The notes under the pieces were generated by a model. The model saw nothing but the letters and a program-made list of their open reading frames with translations. It had not been told where the DNA came from and did not search any database. Shown in pieces: positions 58,317 to 64,000 of a stretch of 64,000 nt of DNA. The translations under genes and the position numbers were made by a program. Position 1 is the stretch's first letter. Each line of letters starts with the position of its first letter. Source of the stretch: Streptomyces sp. NBC_00536 (lineage in GTDB: Bacteria > Actinomycetota > Actinomycetes > Streptomycetales > Streptomycetaceae); assembly GCF_036346295.1 (NCBI RefSeq), contig NZ_CP107819.1, positions 5,208,001 to 5,272,000 of the forward strand, given 5' to 3'.

Positions 58317-58754
58317 ATGCCGGAATCAGGTTGGGCCCTCGTTGTCTGTGCGCCATGCCCGCACTGCGTCCATCACGCGTGGCAGCGGATCGACGGCGGA
58401 CGGCTGCGCTGGGAAGCGGAGTGGGAGTGCGACCGGTGTGAGTTCGGGGGCCCCCGCGGCGGCTGCAACCTCGACTACGGGTGGGGACGGGCACCCGACC
58501 ACATCCGCGCGCTCATCGTTGCGGCTGAGGGCACGGTCCTGCTCCGCGTGGACGGCTCAGGCGGCGCGGCCCTGAAGGTCTTCCGCGACGTGCTCGGAAT
58601 GACGATCCCGGAGGTCCTGGCAGCGTCCCGCGACGGCTACCACGCCACCCCGGTGGAGGCCCGCCTCCTGACGGCCCTCCTCCAGGCATCAGGCTTCTCC
58701 ACCCGTACGGAATCGGACCAGGCTCAGGCCTTGAACGCGTTGAGGAATCGATAG
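58317..58754 (+). CDS. Zinc-ribbon protein of unknown function
   Basis: A 145-residue protein. Two cysteine pairs (CAPCPHC and CDRCEFGG) form a zinc ribbon in the first 50 residues. The rest is a helical domain (LLRVDGSGGAALKVFRDVLGMTIPEVLAASRDGYHATPVEARLLTALLQASGF) of the kind seen with ribosomal bL12-like folds, though I am not sure. ATG 58317 has GGAGGG six bases upstream; GTG 58239 is in frame but lacks a site. It is followed by a frameshifted gene. Confidence 0.72.
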   Translation: MPESGWALVVCAPCPHCVHHAWQRIDGGRLRWEAEWECDRCEFGGPRGGCNLDYGWGRAPDHIRALIVAAEGTVLLRVDGSGGAALKVFRDVLGMTIPEVLAASRDGYHATPVEARLLTALLQASGFSTRTESDQAQALNALRNR

Positions 58755-58783
58755 CCTGGCCGCGCCACCCCTTGGAGGACACC

Positions 58784-59123
58784 GTGACCGCACAGCCGGA
58801 CCACGGCGCGGCGCCGATCCCGCGCCCCGAGCACACCCCCGACGCCGTACGTGTCGCCCTCGCCCGCATCGCGCCGCACCGCTTGGCGGAGCTGGAGCAG
58901 CACAAGGAGAATGCGCTGGCCGCGGCCATCCGCAGCTGGAAGGTCGGCCACCTCACACTGGCTCGACTGGTGGATGCGCGAGGTCGAGATCGAGAGACGC
59001 CAGGACCTCGTCAGCCGCCGCAATGAGGCCCTGGCCGCCATCCACCGCACCACGGGCACGGAAGATCCCGGCTTCCGCCCCGCCATGGACGAACTGGCCG
59101 CAGTCGAGGCCGAGGCGGCGTAG
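58784..59123 (+). pseudogene. Frameshifted small gene (DUF-type, about 112 aa when joined)
   Basis: GTG 58784 has GGAGGA five bases upstream. The first frame reads to about 58960 (TPDAVRVALARIAPHRLAELEQ ... IRSWKVGHL) and then turns into unlikely sequence with a stop at 59024-59026. The +1 frame takes over at once with WLDWWMREVEIERRQDLV and runs to the stop at 59121-59123 in normal Streptomyces codon use. A one-base change near 58961-58970 explains both. The joined product is a helical, charged protein of the sort common near DUF397/WhiJ-like genes. Sequence error or true mutation cannot be told apart. Confidence 0.75.
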
Positions 59124-59137
59124 GCGTCGCCCGGGCG

Positions 59138-59205
59138 GAAGCCGCCCTGCGGGGCGTACGCGTCCGTCACCCGCTGCGCGCGGTTGCCCTTGGCCGGGCA
59201 TCACC
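59138..59205 (-). pseudogene. Relic of a class I fumarase gene, 68 bp
   Basis: 59138-59205 matches 63681-63747 of the class I fumarase gene at 60 of 67 positions, plus one extra base near 59199. It is in the same orientation. If the extra base is removed, it reads AKGNRAQRVTDAY, next to [13 protein letters not shown] in the intact gene. There is no matching sequence on either side. It is an isolated, decayed internal piece of a fumarase gene. Confidence 0.85.
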
Positions 59206-59215
59206 GAGAGCAGCC

Positions 59216-59776
59216 TCAGCCGCGACCGTGGGGCCGCCGCCACTCGTGATCGAGGACCGAATAGGTGACGGAGTCGCGCCACGCCCCACGGACGTGGACG
59301 TGCTCACGGATGCGGCCCTCCTCCGTCATCCCGGCACGGATCAAGGTCTTGTGCGACGCGGTATTGAGCGGCGCCCGGGCCGCCCACACGCGGTGCAGGC
59401 CGAGGTGGTCGAAGGCCAGGCTCAGGAGCGCGCGGACGGTCTCCGTCCCCAGACCCTGCCCCCACGCGTCCGGGCGGAGGGCGAAGCCCATGGTCGCGGC
59501 CATCGGCTGGTGAGGGTCGAGGGCCAGCCTGGCGTAGCCGATCAGCTCCGCGGTCTCGCGGGCCGTCACGGCGAGCCAGTACTCGTCCCTGGGCGACGCC
59601 ACGGCCGAGGTGACGGAGCGCTCGACGATGGCCTCCACCTGCTCCCTCGTACGCGGCTCGAACGACAGGTGCCGGGTGGCTTCCTCGTTGCCGTAGATCG
59701 CGTGGACGGCATCAACGTCATCGTGAGTGATCTCGCGGAGGACGAGACGCGGGGCCGAGGGCGAGACGGGATACAT
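59216..59776 (-). CDS. GNAT-family N-acetyltransferase (RimJ/RimL-like)
   Basis: A 186-residue acetyltransferase: RLVLREITHDDVDAVHAIYGNEEATRHLSF, MGFALRPDAWGQGLGTETVRALLSLAFDHLGLHRVWAARAPLNTASHKTLIRAGMTEEGRIREHVHVRGAWRDSVTYSVL. The acetyl-CoA loop is QGLGTE and the RimJ-like C-terminal motif (GAWRDSVTYSVLDHEW) is clear. Its acceptor (protein N-terminus or small molecule) is unknown. Start ATG 59776. Confidence 0.9.
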   Translation of the reverse strand: MYPVSPSAPRLVLREITHDDVDAVHAIYGNEEATRHLSFEPRTREQVEAIVERSVTSAVASPRDEYWLAVTARETAELIGYARLALDPHQPMAATMGFALRPDAWGQGLGTETVRALLSLAFDHLGLHRVWAARAPLNTASHKTLIRAGMTEEGRIREHVHVRGAWRDSVTYSVLDHEWRRPHGRG

Positions 59777-59812
59777 GTCCGGGACCCTATCGGGCCAACG
59801 CCGGGCAGGCGC

Positions 59813-60010
59813 TCAGGCCTTGAGGGTGGCGAGGAAGGAGTCCCACGCGACGTCGGATACGAGGAACGCAGGTCCTTCGGGACGCTTGCTGTCGCGTATT
59901 GCCGCGGAGCCCTGGACGGAGGCGACCTCGATGCAGTCACCGCCGGATGAGCCTCCACCGCTGTAGCTGCTCTTATGCCATGATACGGTGCCGAGTTCGG
60001 TGGCGAGCAT
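59813..60010 (-). CDS. DUF397 protein (WhiJ-associated)
   Basis: A 65-residue DUF397 protein: VSWHKSSYSGGGSSGGDCIEVASVQGSAAIRDSKRPEGPAFLVSDVAWDSFLATLK, matching WxKSSYSxxxGGxCVEVA and IRDSK exactly. DUF397 proteins accompany WhiJ-like XRE regulators in streptomycetes and work as their partners in developmental control. ATG 60010 has GAGG upstream; GTG 60019 does not. It starts 24 bp after the regulator stop, so the two form an operon. Confidence 0.93.
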   Translation of the reverse strand: MLATELGTVSWHKSSYSGGGSSGGDCIEVASVQGSAAIRDSKRPEGPAFLVSDVAWDSFLATLKA

Positions 60011-60034
60011 GGTCTGCACCTCAAGTCCTGTCGT

Positions 60035-60886
60035 TCACGTTTCACGCTTGATGCTCTGAATCAAGTCCATGCTGTCGGCTGTGTTCAGAGCCGCTGTTCG
60101 CAGCGTGTCGAACGCGAGCGTATACCGGGCAGTCTCCTCGGGAGTCTCCATGTGCAGAGTGCCTGTGACGTGCTCGACGCACACCACGTCCGAGAACGCC
60201 GGTGTGGGGAATCCGAAGAGGACGAACGCGCCGACCAGGCCGACATGGGCCCCTGTGCTGAACGGCAGTACCTGCACATCCACATTCGGCTGTTCCGCCC
60301 GCGACAGCAGGTGATCGAGTTGCTGCCGCATCACCTTGGGCCCGCCCACCGGACTACGGAGGGCGGCTTCACCCTCGATCACGCACATGCGGGGCGGGTT
60401 GTCGCGCTCCAATACCTCCTGGCGCTGCATGCGCATGGAGGTCAGGTCATCCACGCGCTTACCACTGAGCATCTCCGGATTGGCGCGGTACAGCGCCCTC
60501 GCGTAATCGGAGGTCTGGAGGAGACCGGCGATCAATAGAGGCTGGAACGACCGGATGTAGTCGGCCGTCTGCTCGTAGTCGATGTGGTCGGCGTAGGAGG
60601 GGAGGGCCGCGCGAAGGTGCCGTGTCCACCCTCGTTCACCACCTCGGCGGGCGAGTGCGACGAGATCCTCCACGAATGCGGGGTCATCGACCCCGTAGAA
60701 CATGAGCAGGTCGCGGAGCTCGCCCAGGGAGATGCCGAGCCGGGCGTTCTCGATGCGGCTGATCTTGGAGCGATGGCATCCGATGCGTTCGGCTGCCTCC
60801 TCGGGCGACCTGCCTGACTTCTCTCGTAGTTGTACGAGCAGGGCAGCCAGACGGCGGCGTCGGACAGTTGGTCGAGGCTCGACCAT
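60035..60886 (-). CDS. WhiJ-like XRE-family regulator (DUF5753, Scr1-type)
   Basis: A 283-residue protein. The N-terminal HTH_31-type domain is LAALLVQLREKSGRSPEEAAERIGCHRSKISRIENARLGIS. The DUF5753 domain follows (ADHIDYEQTADYIRSFQPLLIAGLLQTSDYARALYRA, PPRMCVIEGEAALRSPVGG, VDVQVLPFSTGAHVGLVGAFVLFGF). Streptomyces genomes contain dozens of such regulators, each paired with a DUF397 protein and often an RsbW-like ATPase, as here. ATG 60886, divergent from the ATPase gene. Confidence 0.93.
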   Translation of the reverse strand: MVEPRPTVRRRRLAALLVQLREKSGRSPEEAAERIGCHRSKISRIENARLGISLGELRDLLMFYGVDDPAFVEDLVALARRGGERGWTRHLRAALPSYADHIDYEQTADYIRSFQPLLIAGLLQTSDYARALYRANPEMLSGKRVDDLTSMRMQRQEVLERDNPPRMCVIEGEAALRSPVGGPKVMRQQLDHLLSRAEQPNVDVQVLPFSTGAHVGLVGAFVLFGFPTPAFSDVVCVEHVTGTLHMETPEETARYTLAFDTLRTAALNTADSMDLIQSIKRET

Positions 60887-61129
60887 GTGCGGCCCCCTCC
60901 AGGTGGCGTCGAATGCTCAAGGGTAGTCCTGCCACATGAAGTTGGAACATTTTCCGATTGAGTCGGTTGCGGTCCGGCGGTGTGCGGAGCACCCTGGTTA
61001 ACGGCTCCTCTCAGCGACGCCGCGTCACCCCTGGTGACATCTGGCGTGCCCTGGAGCCGAACGCAGATACCCCCGCGACCGCGCTAACGGTCCGGGGGCA
61101 TGGCCAACGCTTACTGAAGGAGCGTCAAC

Positions 61130-61579
61130 ATGGTGAACCCTAAGGGGCCCCTGGGCGGGCCGGATGACGGGCTCGTCGTACGCAGGTGGAACCGCGATCC
61201 GCGGTGCGTCGGGCGGGCGAGGACGGAGCTGCGCAGGGCCCTCGGGAACTGGGGGCTGGCGCAGATCGAGGACGACGCGCTGATCGTGGTCTCCGAGCTG
61301 CTGACGAACGCCAGCAGGCACGCTCGGGCCGCGCGCGGCCGGGAGATCGAGACCCGGTACGTGCGGCTCACCGCCGGTGTGCGGATCGAGGTACACGACG
61401 CGGCCCCCGGTCGGCCCGAGATGCTGTCCCCCGACCCGGAACGGGACCATGGGCGAGGGCTGTTCCTCGTGGACGCGCTCGCCGACCGGTGGGCGGCGGG
61501 GGAGCGGTGCGGGCCAGGTAAGCGGGTGTGGGCCGAACTCGCCGTACCGGCTCAAGGCGGCAGCCATCACGGCGGGTGA
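61130..61579 (+). CDS. RsbW-like ATP-binding protein (HATPase_c)
   Basis: A 149-residue anti-sigma/kinase-fold protein: ARTELRRALGNWGLAQIEDDALIVVSELLTNASRHA (N-box), RIEVHDAAPGRPEML (G1), DHGRGLFLVDALADRWAA (G2). ATG 61130 has GAAGGAG eight bases upstream. It is divergent from the WhiJ-like regulator, the arrangement seen in the abaA/whiJ-type clusters of Streptomyces. No sigma factor lies beside it. The 243-bp gap contains an AT-rich stretch near 60940-60960 and TCACC-CCT-GGTGA at 61025-61037. Confidence 0.88.
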   Translation: MVNPKGPLGGPDDGLVVRRWNRDPRCVGRARTELRRALGNWGLAQIEDDALIVVSELLTNASRHARAARGREIETRYVRLTAGVRIEVHDAAPGRPEMLSPDPERDHGRGLFLVDALADRWAAGERCGPGKRVWAELAVPAQGGSHHGG

Positions 61580-61607
61580 TGCCGCCGCTGCCCCTGGGTG
61601 CGCCCCC

Positions 61608-61639
61608 GCCCTCGCCCTCCCGGCGGGGAGGGCGGGGGC
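61608..61639. terminator. GC-rich hairpin between convergent genes
   Basis: A 14-bp stem (61608-61621 with 61626-61639, one G-T pair) and loop GGCG lie 28 bp after the ATP-binding protein gene and 15 bp before the 5'-nucleotidase stop. Confidence 0.75.
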
Positions 61640-61653
61640 GAGGGCGGGGTGGG

Positions 61654-63309
61654 TTACGCGTCCGGGCGGGACGTGTCGTCGATGCGGGTGTGGGTGGTGG
61701 GGGTGACGGTCTTCTGGGCCGTCAGGTAGGTCAGCAGGTCGCCGGCCATCAGGTTGCGGGTCGTGCCCTGGCCGTCGGCGAGCATCGTGTAGCCGTCGCC
61801 GCCCGCGTTCGTGAAGTTGTTCGTCGCCGCCGTGTACGTCGTGGCGTCCCGGGCGATCGGCGTGCCGCCGTCGAGCGTCACCGACAGAACGCGGGAGCCC
61901 ACCGGCTTCGCCGAGTCGTAGGTGAAGCGGAATCCGGAGACCTGGAGGAAGCCGCCGGAGGAGTTCGGGGCCTTGCTGACGCTCTGCTCCAGGACCGCCC
62001 ACAGCTGGGTGCCGGTGACGGTGCGGGTGAGCGACTGGTTCCCGAACGGAAGCACCGCGTACGCGTCCCCGGCCACCAGGTCGTAGGGGCCGGACCCGGT
62101 CCGCCGCAGCGTCTTGTCGGCCGGCTGGTAGGTCGAGGGGAGGGAGGCGCGGATGCCGCCGCCGTTGGTGAAGGCGATCTGGGTTCCGTACGTGGTGCGC
62201 AGCGCGTCCGTGGTCAGGTCACCCAGCGCGGTCTCGCGGACCCGGTCGACCTCGCCGCTCTGGTCGAAGAGTCCCGTCGCCACGGCGATCTTGCCGTCGT
62301 AGCGCTTCGACAGTTCGTCGCGGTACGGCTTGAGCATCGCCACCACCTCGGGGTCCGGCGTGACCTTGTCCGACAGCGGGACGACGAACTCCGAGGCCGC
62401 CGCCACGACGTGGCCGCCGCGCCGGCGGTCGTACTTCAGCGTGGTCTTCGCGTAGGTCGCGCCCTTGCTGAGGTTCTCCAGCACCAGGGCGCCGTTGATC
62501 TCGCTCTTGTACTGGACGTCGGTGTGGTCGCCCAGGACCAGATCGAAGCCGTGGACGGCGTGCGCGAACTCGGTCAGCGGGCCGGTGGGGCCGCCCTGGG
62601 CGTCCGTTCCCTCGATGCCCAGGTGCCCGAGGGCGATGAACACCTTCGCCCCGTGCCGGGCCGCCTCCTCGCGGGCCCGCATCGCGGCCTTCGCCGGGTC
62701 GGTCACCTTCATCGAGCCGAAATTGCCCGGCGCGACCAGGGTCGGAGCCTCCGGGTTCGTCACGCCGATGATCGCGACTTTCACGCCGTGGACGGTCTTG
62801 ATCGTGTACGGGCTGACGTCGTGCAGGTTGCGGTTCAGGTTGGTCAGGTTCGCCGACACGTAGGGGAAGTCGGCGGCGTCGATCTGGGACTGGAGATGAG
62901 CGAGTCCCTTGTCGAAGTTGTGGTTGCCGAAGGTGTTGGCGGAGAAGCCCGTCTGGTTCATGAACTTCACGGTCGGCTCGTCGTCGAAGAAGCCGGAGAC
63001 CGGCACGCTCGCGCCGACCGTGTCACCGGCCGACATCAGCAGGGTGTCGGGGTTGGCCTTGCGGTCGGCCTTCCAGTACGTGCTCAGCGCCGCCGCACCG
63101 CCGACGTTCCCGACGCCGCGGATGTTCAGCGGGTCGAGCTGGCCGTGGAAGTCGGAGACGTTCAGCACCTGGATGTCCACGACGTCCTGGCCGTGCGGGC
63201 TCTGCCACAGCGGCTCCGCGGCCGAGGCCGGGACGAGGCCGGACGCGGCGGCGGTCGCGGCGGTGGCCGTGGCCAGTGCGAGCAGCGCGAAGCGAAGCGG
63301 GGGTTTCAC
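61654..63309 (-). CDS. Secreted 5'-nucleotidase/UshA-like metallophosphatase
   Basis: A 551-residue secreted enzyme. Signal peptide (ALLALATATAATAAASGLVPASAA), metallophosphatase domain with LNVSDFHGQLDP, SAGDTVGAS, FGNHNFDKG (Asn-His), GHLGIEG and GDHTDVQ, then the 5'-nucleotidase C-terminal domain (IAFTNGGGIRASLPS, VLPFGNQSLTRTVTG, and the stacking TYTAATNNFTNAGGDGY). All metal ligands are present. It should release phosphate from extracellular nucleotides. There is no LPxTG or membrane anchor. Start ATG 63309. Confidence 0.94.
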   Translation of the reverse strand: MKPPLRFALLALATATAATAAASGLVPASAAEPLWQSPHGQDVVDIQVLNVSDFHGQLDPLNIRGVGNVGGAAALSTYWKADRKANPDTLLMSAGDTVGASVPVSGFFDDEPTVKFMNQTGFSANTFGNHNFDKGLAHLQSQIDAADFPYVSANLTNLNRNLHDVSPYTIKTVHGVKVAIIGVTNPEAPTLVAPGNFGSMKVTDPAKAAMRAREEAARHGAKVFIALGHLGIEGTDAQGGPTGPLTEFAHAVHGFDLVLGDHTDVQYKSEINGALVLENLSKGATYAKTTLKYDRRRGGHVVAAASEFVVPLSDKVTPDPEVVAMLKPYRDELSKRYDGKIAVATGLFDQSGEVDRVRETALGDLTTDALRTTYGTQIAFTNGGGIRASLPSTYQPADKTLRRTGSGPYDLVAGDAYAVLPFGNQSLTRTVTGTQLWAVLEQSVSKAPNSSGGFLQVSGFRFTYDSAKPVGSRVLSVTLDGGTPIARDATTYTAATNNFTNAGGDGYTMLADGQGTTRNLMAGDLLTYLTAQKTVTPTTHTRIDDTSRPDA

Positions 63310-63455
63310 GATGGTTCTCCTGGGAAATCAGTGTCGCGCCAGGGGCACGGTAGGCGGCTCAGGAGAACGGCGTGTGGCGGGCCGGAGACAGCACTTCGCC
63401 CCGCCGAATACCGATTCGACGGGGCGAGTTAACCGGTCTGACCGACTGCCTCAGG

Positions 63456-64000
63456 TCACAGGCCCGGGCCGCGGACCGGGATGTGGGTGAAAGTGGGTTC
63501 CGGGGCCGGGTTCTGGAAGAAGTCGTTGCCCTTGTCGTCGACCACGATGAAGGCCGGGAAGTCCTCGACCTCGATCTTCCAGACCGCCTCCATGCCCAGC
63601 TCCTCGTACTCCAGGACCTCGACCTTCTTGATGCAGTCCTGCGCGAGGCGGGCCGCGGGGCCGCCGATCGAGCCGAGGTAGAAGCCGCCGTGCGCGGCGC
63701 AGGCGTCCGTCACCTGCTGCGAGCGGTTGCCCTTGGCCAGCATCACCTTGGAGCCGCCCGCCGCCTGGAACTGCTCGACGTAGGAGTCCATCCGGCCGGC
63801 CGTGGTCGGGCCGAAGGAGCCGGAGGCGTAGCCCTCGGGGGTCTTCGCCGGGCCCGCGTAGTAGACCGGGTGGTCCTTGAGGTACTGCGGCATCGGCGCG
63901 CCCGAGTCCAGCAGCTCCTTGATCTTGGCGTGCGCGATGTCGCGCGCCACGACCAGCGGGCCGGTCAGCGACAGGCGGGTCTTGACCGGGTGCTTGGTCA
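63456..64000 (-). CDS. Class I fumarate hydratase, C-terminal part
   Basis: Only the last 180 residues are in the window; the gene continues past the right edge. The beta-domain is clear: [105 protein letters not shown] is the hallmark of the iron-sulphur class I fumarase/tartrate dehydratase C-terminal domain. The cluster-binding cysteines would be outside the window. It duplicates the reaction of FumC at 54 kb. Confidence 0.93.
   Translation of the reverse strand, partial: TKHPVKTRLSLTGPLVVARDIAHAKIKELLDSGAPMPQYLKDHPVYYAGPAKTPEGYASGSFGPTTAGRMDSYVEQFQAAGGSKVMLAKGNRSQQVTDACAAHGGFYLGSIGGPAARLAQDCIKKVEVLEYEELGMEAVWKIEVEDFPAFIVVDDKGNDFFQNPAPEPTFTHIPVRGPGL

Overview
The window is high-GC actinobacterial DNA, almost certainly a Streptomyces chromosome. 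The base composition, the GC-rich third codon positions, the many GTG starts and the gene content all fit: class A PBP, SpoIIE-type phosphatase, WhiJ/DUF397/RsbW-like trio, ahpD-ahpC-oxyR and a GH18 chitinase with a DasR-type operator. No rRNA, tRNA, CRISPR array or intact mobile element was found. The ends cut through two genes: a start codon at the left edge and a class I fumarase at the right edge.

Layout. 1-5.6 kb: household genes (F420-type nitroreductase fold, cyclophilin, YdcF membrane protein), then a D-serine deaminase-like enzyme divergent from an IclR regulator and a RidA imine deaminase. 5.6-9 kb: two secreted hydrolases, an M14 carboxypeptidase and a chitinase. 9.2-20.6 kb: a large Tad/Flp pilus locus in one orientation (zinc-ribbon protein of unknown function, CpaB, CpaE, two TadE-like pseudopilins, TadA ATPase, TadB, TadC, a histidine kinase and response regulator, Flp pilin, TadG-like protein, lipoprotein, OmpA-like protein). 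Its probable prepilin peptidase lies apart at 30.7 kb. 20.6-25.8 kb: two TetR loci with clear palindromic operators (one next to a DUF1348 protein, one next to a DHA2 exporter), a polysaccharide deacetylase and a SnoaL-like protein. 25.8-31.5 kb: serine hydrolase, orphan solute-binding lipoprotein, SUKH protein, DUF192 protein and prepilin peptidase.

31.6-40.9 kb: aldo/keto reductase, isoprenyl diphosphate synthase, PIN-PhoH ATPase, secreted lytic transglycosylase-like protein, AI-2E family permease, and the peroxide-defence genes ahpD-ahpC divergent from oxyR. 40.9-48.1 kb is more accessory: a Fic protein with a C-terminal winged helix and its own palindrome, a PadR-ABC transporter operon, two small membrane proteins, and a two-gene SPFH/ribbon-helix-helix operon preceded by a perfect 16-bp palindrome. 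48.3-57.4 kb: class A PBP, large GAF/PP2C/HATPase phosphatase, DUF402 protein, class II fumarase and an SGNH hydrolase with ricin-type lectin.

57.4-64 kb: glycerophosphodiester phosphodiesterase, a zinc-ribbon protein, a frameshifted gene, a 68-bp relic of a class I fumarase, a GNAT enzyme, a WhiJ-like regulator with its DUF397 and RsbW-like partners, a secreted 5'-nucleotidase and the class I fumarase. Linked functions stand out. Deaminase and RidA can handle reactive enamines. Tad genes carry their own two-component system and a peptidoglycan-binding OmpA protein. The RHH protein is the obvious candidate to bind the palindrome of its own SPFH operon. All function calls rest on reading translated sequence and motifs; no database search was run.
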